From assembly GCF_900113315.1 (NCBI RefSeq), contig NZ_FOZG01000002.1, forward strand, positions 868,001-932,000: a DNA stretch of 64,000 bases. The letters run 5' to 3'. Each line of letters starts with the position of its first letter. Position 1 is the stretch's first letter. The translations under genes were made by a program, and so were the position numbers. The notes below the pieces were generated by a model. It was not told the origin of the DNA. It saw nothing but the letters and a program-made list of their open reading frames with translations, and ran no database searches. Source of the DNA: Sphingomonas jatrophae. Lineage in GTDB: Bacteria > Pseudomonadota > Alphaproteobacteria > Sphingomonadales > Sphingomonadaceae. Below are positions 54,259 through 64,000 of this stretch, one piece after another.

Positions 54259-54882
54259 TCACCTGCGATAGGCGGGCAGCGCCAGCCCCCGTGCGATCGC
54301 CAATGCGCGCAGGAGGAAGCCGGCGCCGCCGCCCGCCACCGCGGCCCAGCCGAACGGCGTGCCGAGCAGCGTCAGCCCGATGAACAGCCCCGCCGCCAGT
54401 GCCGCCGCGCTGACGTAGATTTCGGGGCGCAGCAGGATGGACGGCTCACCCGCCAGCACATCGCGCAGGATGCCGCCGACGCACGCCGTCACGACCCCCA
54501 TCGCCGCGGCGGGCAGCGGCGGCACGCCGAAGCGCAGCGCCTTCGCCGCGCCATAGACCGCGTAGGCGGCAAGGCCGACCGCATCGAACCAGTCGAGCGC
54601 GCGCGGGCGCCACAGGCCGCGCGGGCTGATCCAGACGATCGCCGCCATGGCAAGGCACACCGCCAGGGCCGAGGCGTCGCGGATCCAGAAGACCGGCGCG
54701 CCGATCAGCAAATCGCGCAGCGTGCCGCCACCCGTGCCGGTGATCACCGCGAAGAAGGCGAAAGTGACCATCGTCTGCCGCAGCTGCGCCGCTGCCAGCG
54801 CGCCGGATGCGGCGAACACCGCGATGCCGATCAGGTCGAGCAGCGGGAAGACGGCGCTGAGGTGGGGCGGAAGCGGGGTCAC
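54259..54882 (-). CDS. Trimeric intracellular cation channel (TRIC/UPF0126) family protein
   Basis: A 207-residue membrane protein with seven hydrophobic segments arranged as two repeats, each with the TRIC signature: GTGGGTLRDLLIG and CVGGILRDVLAG. TRIC proteins form trimeric potassium-permeable channels. The conserved Gly-Gly-x-x-Arg-Asp kinks are clearly present. Convergent with the acidic small gene. Confidence 0.9.
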   Translation of the reverse strand: MTPLPPHLSAVFPLLDLIGIAVFAASGALAAAQLRQTMVTFAFFAVITGTGGGTLRDLLIGAPVFWIRDASALAVCLAMAAIVWISPRGLWRPRALDWFDAVGLAAYAVYGAAKALRFGVPPLPAAAMGVVTACVGGILRDVLAGEPSILLRPEIYVSAAALAAGLFIGLTLLGTPFGWAAVAGGGAGFLLRALAIARGLALPAYRR

Positions 54883-54943
54883 GCCCCCTCCCTAGCGCAG
54901 GATGATGCAGCGGAGCGAGCCGCCGCATCCACCCGTCAGACCC

Positions 54944-55597
54944 TCACCCGAACCGCGCGACGCACGCCTCCATCACCTTCACCGGCGGGCCGAGCTTCGC
55001 CGCCTCACCCAGCGCATCCGCCCGCTCGGACGCCTGCGACTCGGCATCGTCCTTGCCGCGTGCCGACAGTTTCGATCCGATGCGGTCATCGAGCTTGCGC
55101 CGCATCGCGCTCCACGCCGACGTGTCGCTGAGATAGGCATCCCCCTGCGTGGCGAACGCTTTCTCCAGGAAGGCGGCCAGCGTGTAGCAGCCGAGCTGCG
55201 CGTCGAGCGCGTCCTTGGGCAGCGTCACCGGCGTCGCCGCCTCCGCCTGCGGATAGGCGGCAGCGCAGGCCGGCGCGAGATCCTGCCATTTGCCCTTGGT
55301 CACCTGGTCGCCGATCTGCGGCATGCGGTTCACCACCGCGGCGACCCGCTCCTGCGAGAAGGGCTCGGACGCGGCGCCGGCCAGCAGCGCATAGTGGATC
55401 GTCTTGGCCTGTGCGGCGAGCGGCAGCGGCTTGGAGATGGCATCCGCCGCCTGGCCGACGCGGGCGCCCGCCGCGGCAACGACGCCGCAGGTCGCGGCCT
55501 GCTCCACCGGATCGGCCGGCAATGTCAGTGCCTTCGGCCCACATCCCGTGAGCGCGAGCGCGCCGGCCGCGGCGGCGAGGGGGATCGTCTTGCGCAT
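54944..55597 (-). CDS. Putative lipoprotein, unknown
   Basis: A 217-residue protein with a lipoprotein signal (ALALTGCGP, Cys19). The mature domain is helical and contains four further cysteines (ATCGVV, PACAAAY, LGCYTL, EACVAR) that could form disulfides. Not recognised as a known family. Lies 61 bases from the TRIC gene; apparently separate transcription. Confidence 0.7.
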   Translation of the reverse strand: MRKTIPLAAAAGALALTGCGPKALTLPADPVEQAATCGVVAAAGARVGQAADAISKPLPLAAQAKTIHYALLAGAASEPFSQERVAAVVNRMPQIGDQVTKGKWQDLAPACAAAYPQAEAATPVTLPKDALDAQLGCYTLAAFLEKAFATQGDAYLSDTSAWSAMRRKLDDRIGSKLSARGKDDAESQASERADALGEAAKLGPPVKVMEACVARFG

Positions 55598-55653
55598 CGT
55601 TCGTCACTCCTTTGCGGAGGTGGAACGATGCGCCGGCCGATTCGGGTTCCCGG

Positions 55654-55671
55654 CCCGCCGCTACGGGCGGG
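55654..55671. terminator. GC hairpin between lpdA and the lipoprotein gene
   Basis: Stem CCCGCC / GGCGGG just after the lpdA stop on the minus strand, without a T-run. A possible transcript end or stabiliser. Confidence 0.3.
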
Positions 55672-55676
55672 ACGGA

Positions 55677-57071
55677 TCAGACGTGGATGGGCTTGCCCGT
55701 CACCGCCATCGCCGCTTCCTTCAGCGCCTCCGAATGCGTCGGGTGGGCGTGGCAGGTGTAGGCGATGTCCTCGCTGGTCGCGCCGAACTCCATTGCCTGC
55801 GCCGCCTGTGCGATCATCGTGCCGGCGGGCACGGCGATGATCCACACGCCCAGCACGCGGTCGCTCTTGGCATCCGCGATCACCTTCACGAAGCCGTTGG
55901 GCTCATGATTGGTCTTGGCGCGGCTGTTGCCCAGCATCGGGAACTTGCCGACCTTGATCTCGCCCTGCTCCTTGGCCGCTTCCTCGGTCAGGCCGACGCC
56001 GGCAATCTCGGGATTGGTGTAGACGACGCTCGGGATCACCGCATGGTTCACGATGCCCGTCTGGCCGGCGATGTTCTCGGCCACGGCGATGCCCTCATCC
56101 TCGGCCTTGTGGGCGAGCATGGGCCCGGGCGCGACGTCGCCGATCGCCCAAATGCCGGGCACGCTCGTGCGGAAATCATGGTCGATGTCAACCTGGCCCC
56201 GCTTGTTGACCTGGAGGCCCGCCTTGTCGAGCGCCAGCCCCTCGGTGTTCGGGCGCCGGCCGATGGCGACCAGCACGACATCCGCCTGCATCGTCTCGGC
56301 CGCGCCGCCGGCCGCCGGCTCCAGCGTCAGGGTGACGCCCTCGCCGCTCGTCTCCGCGCCCGTCACCTTGGTCGACAGCTTGAACTCGAATCCCTGCTTC
56401 TTGAAGATCTTGTTGGCTTCCTTGCGGACCTCGCCGTCCATGCCGGGCAGGATCTGGTCGAGATATTCGACCACAGTCACCTTGGCGCCCAGACGCCGCC
56501 AGACGGAGCCCAGCTCCAGCCCGATCACGCCGCCGCCGATCACAACCATGTGGCCCGGCACCTTGGGCAGCTCCAGCGCGGAGGTCGAGTCGACGATGCG
56601 ATCATGGTCGACGGTCACGCCCGGCAGCGGGGTGACGGACGAGCCGGTCGCGATGACGATATTCTTCGCGCGCACGGTGCGCCCGCCGACCGTCACGGTA
56701 TCGGCCGACTCGAAGCTGGCGCGGCCCTTCAGCCACTCCACCTTGTTCTTCTTGAACAGATATTCGATGCCGCCGGTCAGGCCCTTCACCGCGTCCAGCC
56801 GCTGCGCGTGCATCGCGTCGAGATCGAGGCTCATCCCCTCGATCTTCACGCCCAGCTTCGCCAGCGCGCCGCCCGCGGCTTCCTCATAGAGCTCGGACGC
56901 GTGCAGCAGCGCCTTGGACGGGATGCAGCCGACATTGAGGCAGGTGCCGCCCAGCGTCTCGCGGCTCTCCGCGCATGCGGTCTTCAGGCCCAGCTGCGCC
57001 GCGCGGATCGCGGCGACATAGCCGCCCGGGCCCGCGCCGATCACGAGCACGTCGAAGTCATAGTCAGCCAT
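55677..57071 (-). CDS. lpdA: Dihydrolipoyl dehydrogenase
   Basis: A 464-residue flavoprotein, E3 of 2-oxoacid dehydrogenases. FAD motif VIGAGPGGYVAAIRAAQLG, redox disulfide GGTCLNVGCIPSK, NAD motif VIGGGVIGLELGSV, and the C-terminal dimer His in HAHPTHSE. Divergent from mdh-sucD-sucA-sucB, so it would serve the SucAB complex. ATG 57071 preferred over the longer frame. Confidence 0.96.
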   Translation of the reverse strand: MADYDFDVLVIGAGPGGYVAAIRAAQLGLKTACAESRETLGGTCLNVGCIPSKALLHASELYEEAAGGALAKLGVKIEGMSLDLDAMHAQRLDAVKGLTGGIEYLFKKNKVEWLKGRASFESADTVTVGGRTVRAKNIVIATGSSVTPLPGVTVDHDRIVDSTSALELPKVPGHMVVIGGGVIGLELGSVWRRLGAKVTVVEYLDQILPGMDGEVRKEANKIFKKQGFEFKLSTKVTGAETSGEGVTLTLEPAAGGAAETMQADVVLVAIGRRPNTEGLALDKAGLQVNKRGQVDIDHDFRTSVPGIWAIGDVAPGPMLAHKAEDEGIAVAENIAGQTGIVNHAVIPSVVYTNPEIAGVGLTEEAAKEQGEIKVGKFPMLGNSRAKTNHEPNGFVKVIADAKSDRVLGVWIIAVPAGTMIAQAAQAMEFGATSEDIAYTCHAHPTHSEALKEAAMAVTGKPIHV

Positions 57072-57169
57072 GGAACGCTTTCCTGTCGGAGAAATGCTGT
57101 GCGCTGCACCTAGAAGATCGTGCCCGGATCGGCAATCAAACGGTTGCCCCTCTGCCGCAGCGCAGCTAA

Positions 57170-58204
<1,035 letters not shown>

Positions 58205-58257
58205 CACCGCCCGCCGACTGCCTCCATTCCTCCCGCTACAAGGGCGAAAGACGAAAG

Positions 58258-59148
58258 ATGTCCATCCTCGTCGACAAGAACACCAAGGTCATCACTCAGG
58301 GAATGACCGGCAAGACCGGCACCTTCCACACCAAGGCGGCGCTGGATTACGGCACGCAGATGGTCGGCGGCGTGACGCCCGGCAAGGGCGGCACCACGCA
58401 TGAGGAGCTCGGCCTGCCGAACTTCGACACGGTGCACGAGGCGATCGAGAAGACGGGCGCGACCGCGTCCGTCATCTACGTCCCGCCGCCCTTCGCGGCC
58501 GATTCGATCCTCGAGGCGATCGATGCGGAAGTGCCGCTGATCGTCACCATCACCGAGGGCATTCCAGTGCTCGACATGGTGCGCGTGAAGCGTGCGCTGG
58601 CCGGCTCCAAGTCGCGCCTGATCGGGCCGAACTGCCCGGGCGTGCTGACCCCGAACGAGTGCAAGATCGGCATCATGCCCGGCTCCATCTTCAAGCCGGG
58701 TTCGGTCGGCGTGGTGTCGCGCTCCGGCACGCTGACCTACGAGGCGGTGTTCCAGACCTCCAACGTCGGCCTCGGCCAGACCACCGCGGTCGGCATCGGC
58801 GGCGATCCGGTCAACGGCACCAACTTCATTGACGTGCTCGAGCTGTTCCTCGCCGACGAGGCGACCAAGTCGATCATCATGATCGGCGAGATCGGCGGCT
58901 CCGCCGAGGAAGAGGCCGCGCAGTTCCTCGCCGACGAGGCGAAGCGTGGCCGCTCCAAGCCGATGGTCGGCTTCATCGCCGGCCGCACCGCGCCTCCGGG
59001 CCGTCGCATGGGCCATGCCGGTGCGATCGTCTCCGGCGGCCAGGGCGGCGCCGAGGACAAGATCGCGGCGATGGAGGCTGCGGGTATCCGCGTGTCGCCC
59101 AGCCCGTCGCTGCTCGGCGAGACGCTGGTCGAGGTGCTGAAGGGATAA
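58258..59148 (+). CDS. sucD: Succinyl-CoA ligase (ADP-forming) alpha subunit
   Basis: A 296-residue SucD. CoA site [35 protein letters not shown], and the phosphohistidine segment [14 protein letters not shown]. The partner sucC is not between mdh and sucD as in most alphaproteobacteria, nor elsewhere in the window, so it must be at another site. Produces succinyl-CoA/ATP interconversion in the cycle. Confidence 0.96.
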   Translation: MSILVDKNTKVITQGMTGKTGTFHTKAALDYGTQMVGGVTPGKGGTTHEELGLPNFDTVHEAIEKTGATASVIYVPPPFAADSILEAIDAEVPLIVTITEGIPVLDMVRVKRALAGSKSRLIGPNCPGVLTPNECKIGIMPGSIFKPGSVGVVSRSGTLTYEAVFQTSNVGLGQTTAVGIGGDPVNGTNFIDVLELFLADEATKSIIMIGEIGGSAEEEAAQFLADEAKRGRSKPMVGFIAGRTAPPGRRMGHAGAIVSGGQGGAEDKIAAMEAAGIRVSPSPSLLGETLVEVLKG

Positions 59149-59168
59149 CTCAGACAATTAGCGGGCTG

Positions 59169-59223
59169 ACCCGCGGGACGAATGCACCTATATGCGTCGC
59201 CCGCGGGAGTCAGTCCCGCGGGT
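59169..59223. repeat. Three copies of the palindrome CCCGCGGG before sucA
   Basis: The sucD-sucA gap contains CCCGCGGG at 59170-59177, 59200-59207 and 59215-59222. The outer two extend to an 11-base inverted repeat (ACCCGCGGGAC / GTCCCGCGGGT). The transcript can fold in alternative hairpins just ahead of the sucA ribosome site. Confidence 0.75.
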
Positions 59224-59237
59224 GAGGATTTGGTCCA

Positions 59238-62180
59238 GTGGGTTTCGAACCGAGTGAACTGAGCGGCGTCGAAGGCGTCTCCCCCGGCTTTGTCGAGGGG
59301 CTGTACCGCCAATGGCGCAAGAACCCCGAGACGGTGTCGGAGGGCTGGCGCGACTGGTTCGACGGGCTGGACCAGGCGACGGGCCCGAGCTGGACGCGCA
59401 GCAACTGGCCGCTGAGCGACACCGACGCGCTCACCGCCGGGCTCGACCCCACCCAGTCCGCCCTGCCGCCCAAGGCGGACAAGGCCAAGCCCGCTGCCGC
59501 GCCGACGCCGGCCGCCGATGCGGGTGAGGCGACGCAGCAGGCGCTGTCCGATGCGGTCCGCGCGCAGATGCTGATCCGCACCTACCGCGTGCGTGGCCAT
59601 CTGGCCGCCGATCTCGATCCGCTGGGGCTCACCCGCCGCGATCTGCCGGCGGACCTGACGCCCGAATTCCACGGCTTCTTCGACAGCGACATGGACCGCG
59701 AGATCTATCTCGGCGGCACGCTTGGCCTCGAGCGCGCGACGGTGCGCGAGATCGTCGCGATCCTGCGCCGCAACTACTGCGGCAAGGTCGGTCTCGAATA
59801 TATGCACATCGGCGACGTCGCCGAGCGCCGCTTCCTGCAGGAGCGGATGGAAGGCAAGGACGCCGAGATCCAGTTCACGCCCGAGGGCAAGAAGGCCATC
59901 CTGGCCCGCGTCATCCAGGCGGAGGAGTGGGAAAAATTCCTGGGCCGCAAATATGTCGGCACCAAGCGCTTCGGCCTCGACGGCGGCGAGAGCGCGATCC
60001 CCGCGCTTGAGGCGGTGATCAAATATGGCTCGCAATATGGCGTGACGGAGGTCGTCATCGGCATGGCGCACCGCGGCCGGCTGAACGTGCTGACCAACAT
60101 GATGCGCAAGCCCGCGCGCGCCATCTTCGCGGAATTCGCCGGCGGGTCGGCCAATCCGGAGGATGTCGGCGGCTCGGGCGACGTGAAATATCACCTCGGC
60201 ACCTCTACCGACCGCGATTTCGACGGCCGCAGCGTCCATCTCAGCCTCGCGCCCAATCCCTCGCACCTCGAGGCGGTCGATCCGGTGGTGCTCGGCAAGG
60301 CGCGCGCCAAGCAGACCAAGCTCGGCGACGTGAAGCGCGAGAAGGTGATGCCCATTCTGCTGCACGGCGACGCCGCCTTTGCGGGTCAGGGCATCATCAT
60401 GGAGTGCTTCGGCTTCTCCGGGCTCGCCGGTTATTCGACGGGCGGCACCGTCCACTTCGTCATCAACAATCAGGTGGGCTTCACCACCTCGCCGCAGTTC
60501 GCGCGCTCCTCGCCCTATCCGTCGGACATCGCCAAGATGGTCCAGGCGCCGATCCTGCACGTCAATGGCGACGATCCCGAGGCGGTCACCTTCGCCTGCA
60601 AGGTGGCGACCGAGTTCCGCCAGACGTTCAAGCGCGATGTCGTGATCGACATGTGGTGCTATCGCCGCTTCGGCCACAATGAGGGCGACGAGCCGGGCTT
60701 CACCCAGCCGCTCATGTATGACGCGATCAAGGTGAAGCCGGGCGTGTCGGGCGTCTATTCCGCACGCCTCGCGCAGGAAGGCGTGATCGACGAGGCTTGG
60801 GCCGAGGGCCAGCGCCGCGACTATATCGCGCTGCTCGAGGCCGATTTCGAAGCGGCTAAGGGCTACCGCGTCAACAAGGCGGACTGGTTCGAGGGCGACT
60901 GGGCGGGCTTCGCCGCGCCGCGCGACACGATCAGCGAACGCCGTGCCGCCGCGACCGGCGTCACGCCCGAGCGGATCGCCGAGCTGGCGCAGGTGCTGAC
61001 CACGCCCCCGGCCGACCTGTCGATCCACAAGACGCTCGCCCGCATCCTCGAGGCCAAGCGGCAGATGCTGGAGTCGGGCGAGGGCATCGACTGGGCGACC
61101 GCCGAGGCGCTCGCCTTCGGCACGTTGCTGCAGGACAAATATGCCGTCCGCCTCTCCGGCCAGGATTCGGGCCGCGGCACGTTCAGCCAGCGCCACGCCG
61201 TCTGGGTCGATCAGAAGGACGGGCACAAATATATCCCGCTCAGCACAGTCGATCGCAGTTTTCAGGTGCTCGACAGCCCGCTGTCCGAATTCGGCGTGAT
61301 GGGTTTCGAATATGGCTATGCCAGCCAGTCGCCCAACACGCTCGTGCTGTGGGAGGCGCAGTTCGGCGACTTCGCCAACGGCGCACAGGTGATGATCGAC
61401 CAGTTCATCGCCGCGGGCGAGGCCAAGTGGCTGCGCGTCAACGGCCTCGTGCTGCTGCTGCCGCACGGCTATGAGGGCCAGGGTCCGGAGCACAGCTCCG
61501 CCCGACTGGAGCGCTATCTCCAGCTCTGCGCGGAGGATAATCTCCAGGTCTGCAACATCACCGAGCCGGCCAATTATTTCCACGTGCTGCGGCGGCAGAT
61601 GATGCGCAACTTCCGCAAGCCGCTCATCATCATGACGCCCAAGTCGCTGCTGCGGAAGAAGGAGGCGGTCTCCACCCTCGCCGACTTCACCGGCGACAGC
61701 CACTTCCGCCGCATCCTCTCCGACCCCAGGGCGCCGGCGGACGACAAGGTCGAGCGGCTGGTGCTGTGCTCGGGCAAGGTGTTCTACGATCTGGCCGAGG
61801 CGCGCGACAAATCGGGCGACGAGACGACCAGCATCGTCCGCATCGAGCAGCTCTATCCCTTCCCGTCCGACGCGCTGGCCGCGCGGATCGCGCGCATGCC
61901 GCGCTTGCGCGACGTGGTGTGGGCGCAGGAGGAGCCGAAGAACAACGGTGCCTGGTTCTTCGTCGAGCCGCTGATCGAGGCGTGCCTGGCACAGGCCGCA
62001 GGGCCGGTGCGCCGCGCACGCTATGCCGGCCGCAAGGCTTCGGCGGCGACCGCGACCGGCCTCGCCCGCAAGCATGCCGAGCAGCAGCAGGCGCTCGTCG
62101 CTGAAGCCCTCGGCGAGCCGACGGCGGAGGTGGCCGCGGCGATCGGCGCAGGTGCGCAGTCGAAGCAGCAGGCGGGCTGA
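59238..62180 (+). CDS. sucA: 2-oxoglutarate dehydrogenase E1 component
   Basis: A 980-residue thiamine-diphosphate enzyme. N-terminal SucA helix (GFVEGLYRQWRKNPETVSEGWRDWF), active-site region GMAHRGRLNVLTN, ThDP/Mg site GDAAFAGQG and VINNQVGFTTSP, and the C-terminal domain EPKNNGAWFFVEP. It decarboxylates 2-oxoglutarate for SucB. GTG start at 59238 with GAGGA nine bases upstream. Confidence 0.96.
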   Translation: MGFEPSELSGVEGVSPGFVEGLYRQWRKNPETVSEGWRDWFDGLDQATGPSWTRSNWPLSDTDALTAGLDPTQSALPPKADKAKPAAAPTPAADAGEATQQALSDAVRAQMLIRTYRVRGHLAADLDPLGLTRRDLPADLTPEFHGFFDSDMDREIYLGGTLGLERATVREIVAILRRNYCGKVGLEYMHIGDVAERRFLQERMEGKDAEIQFTPEGKKAILARVIQAEEWEKFLGRKYVGTKRFGLDGGESAIPALEAVIKYGSQYGVTEVVIGMAHRGRLNVLTNMMRKPARAIFAEFAGGSANPEDVGGSGDVKYHLGTSTDRDFDGRSVHLSLAPNPSHLEAVDPVVLGKARAKQTKLGDVKREKVMPILLHGDAAFAGQGIIMECFGFSGLAGYSTGGTVHFVINNQVGFTTSPQFARSSPYPSDIAKMVQAPILHVNGDDPEAVTFACKVATEFRQTFKRDVVIDMWCYRRFGHNEGDEPGFTQPLMYDAIKVKPGVSGVYSARLAQEGVIDEAWAEGQRRDYIALLEADFEAAKGYRVNKADWFEGDWAGFAAPRDTISERRAAATGVTPERIAELAQVLTTPPADLSIHKTLARILEAKRQMLESGEGIDWATAEALAFGTLLQDKYAVRLSGQDSGRGTFSQRHAVWVDQKDGHKYIPLSTVDRSFQVLDSPLSEFGVMGFEYGYASQSPNTLVLWEAQFGDFANGAQVMIDQFIAAGEAKWLRVNGLVLLLPHGYEGQGPEHSSARLERYLQLCAEDNLQVCNITEPANYFHVLRRQMMRNFRKPLIIMTPKSLLRKKEAVSTLADFTGDSHFRRILSDPRAPADDKVERLVLCSGKVFYDLAEARDKSGDETTSIVRIEQLYPFPSDALAARIARMPRLRDVVWAQEEPKNNGAWFFVEPLIEACLAQAAGPVRRARYAGRKASAATATGLARKHAEQQQALVAEALGEPTAEVAAAIGAGAQSKQQAG

Positions 62181-62188
62181 GGCAGTTC

Positions 62189-62264
62189 GTTCGCCCTGAG
62201 CCCGCCGGAGGACGGATCTTCGGCACAGGGCAGAACGATGCTTCGACACGCTCGGCACGAACGG
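62189..62264. repeat. Inverted intergenic repeat between sucA and sucB
   Basis: The gap carries CGTTCGCCCTGAGC (62189-62202) and, in opposite orientation, GCTCGGCACGAACG (62251-62264), about 12 of 14 pairs matching, with GCTTCGACAC beside the right arm. This GTTCG-CTGAGC / TTCGACA type is a dispersed element seen widely between genes in sphingomonads. The centre lacks coding potential. Confidence 0.65.
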
Positions 62265-62304
62265 TAAGGACCAGTCGGTCCCGACAAAGGCGGTAGGACA
62301 GATC

Positions 62305-63546
<1,242 letters not shown>

Positions 63547-63568
63547 GAAGCGACGACCTGACTTCCTC

Positions 63569-63664
63569 CGTCATGCTGAACCTAGTTCAGCGTCCACCGT
63601 GCGGCCCGGCTTGCGGCCGCTGGTTGCACCGCAGGGTGGATGCTGAAACGAGTTCAGCATGACG
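63569..63664. repeat. Dispersed inverted repeat (GTCATGCTGAAC type)
   Basis: Arms 63569-63598 and 63635-63664 are inverted copies matching at about 25 of 30 positions (CGTCATGCTGAAC ... GTTCAGCATGACG). Short palindromic elements of this type occur between genes in many sphingomonads. The right arm contains the ATG of the next gene, so the element supplies part of its translation start. Confidence 0.75.
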
Positions 63665-64000
63665 AAGTATCTCAGCCGCGGTGCGGCACTCCTTCTGGCA
63701 CTCGCCGCCCCCGCCCAAGCCGCCGATCCGCCGGCATGGTCGCGCCCGACCGCGCCGTTCCACGTGGTCGGGCCGATCTGGTACGTCGGCACCAAGGGCC
63801 TCGCGTCATGGCTGATCCGCACGTCCGCGGGTGCGATCTTGATCGACGGCACGCTCGAGCGGAACGTACCGGCGATCGAGCGCAACATCCGCTCGCTCGG
63901 CGTGCCGCTGTCCTCCGTGAAGCTGCTGCTCAACAGCCACGCCCATTTCGATCACGCCGGAGGCTTGGCGCGGCTGAAGCGTGACACTGGCGCGCGCCTG
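63659..64000 (+). CDS. Subclass B3 metallo-beta-lactamase, partial (3' end off window)
   Basis: 114 codons to the edge. A signal peptide (about residues 1-21, cleaved near AQA) is followed by FHVVGPIWYVGTKGLASWLI, IDGTLERNVPAI and the zinc motif HAHFDH (H94, H96, D98, H99) with SH before it, as in B3 enzymes such as L1 and CAU-1. The enzyme would hydrolyse beta-lactams, including carbapenems, in the periplasm; the remaining zinc ligands are beyond the window, so activity cannot be confirmed. The ATG at 63659 lies inside a repeat arm and has no clear ribosome site. Confidence 0.85.
   Translation, partial: MTKYLSRGAALLLALAAPAQAADPPAWSRPTAPFHVVGPIWYVGTKGLASWLIRTSAGAILIDGTLERNVPAIERNIRSLGVPLSSVKLLLNSHAHFDHAGGLARLKRDTGARL

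Overview
The window is high-GC, densely coding chromosomal DNA from an alphaproteobacterium. The best fit is a sphingomonad (Sphingomonas-like), but this is inferred from gene content and order. The pointers are helicase/S4/fdxA/carD, rnd-lptC-lptA-lptB-rpoN, a CIRCE-controlled groESL, cobS near dnaJ-like/bolA, the propionate and valine gene sets, and dispersed inverted intergenic repeats of the GTCATGCTGAAC type. I see no rRNA, tRNA, CRISPR array, transposase or phage gene, and no gene-free stretch longer than about 280 bases.

Layout. 1-10 kb: the C-terminal part of cobS (runs off the left edge); a divergent HxlR regulator with a five-gene cassette (VOC, DoxX-like, double DUF1428, double VOC, SRPBCC); a J-domain gene divergent from bolA; then GST, NUDIX and pirin, a phosphoesterase and an ATP-dependent DNA ligase. 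10-18.7 kb: a LuxR-type regulator, a glycine-rich double cold-shock protein, rnd-lptCAB-rpoN, an FNR-type regulator with a nearby FNR/FixK box and an untracked 36-residue membrane peptide, and a DUF2171-OmpA fusion. 18.7-29.2 kb: the propionyl-CoA locus. A ScfR/PrpR-type regulator diverges from pccB-mce-ech-mcm-(LprI-like)-bioB-(unknown)-pccA. 29-41.4 kb: GNAT and sppA, groESL, mgtE, DUF1489, two GIN-domain proteins, and carD-fdxA-S4-helicase. 41.5-45.3 kb: an M23 peptidase, a DUF4126 protein and a HerA-like ATPase. 45.3-54 kb: a LysR regulator divergent from a valine/isobutyrate operon (mmsA, membrane protein, isobutyryl-CoA dehydrogenase, phaC, HIBYL-CoA hydrolase, enoyl-CoA hydratase, mmsB). 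54-64 kb: a TRIC-type channel, a lipoprotein, lpdA, then mdh-sucD-sucA-sucB, and the start of a subclass B3 metallo-beta-lactamase cut by the right edge.

Much of the window forms one metabolic route. Valine or isobutyrate carbon goes through the 46-54 kb operon to propionyl-CoA. The 20-29 kb locus carboxylates it (biotin-dependent PccAB, with bioB in the operon), epimerises it and isomerises it (B12-dependent mutase; cobS belongs to B12 synthesis) to succinyl-CoA. The 55-63.5 kb block (SucD, SucAB, LpdA, Mdh) is the matching part of the TCA cycle. PhaC inside the valine operon suggests a link between branched-chain catabolism and polyester storage.

The most unusual points are the HxlR-controlled cassette lying between the J-domain gene and cobS, the 36-residue peptide behind the FNR/FixK box, the groESL promoter combining a near-consensus RpoH promoter with a perfect CIRCE, phaC in the valine operon, and a beta-lactamase start codon lying inside a dispersed inverted repeat.
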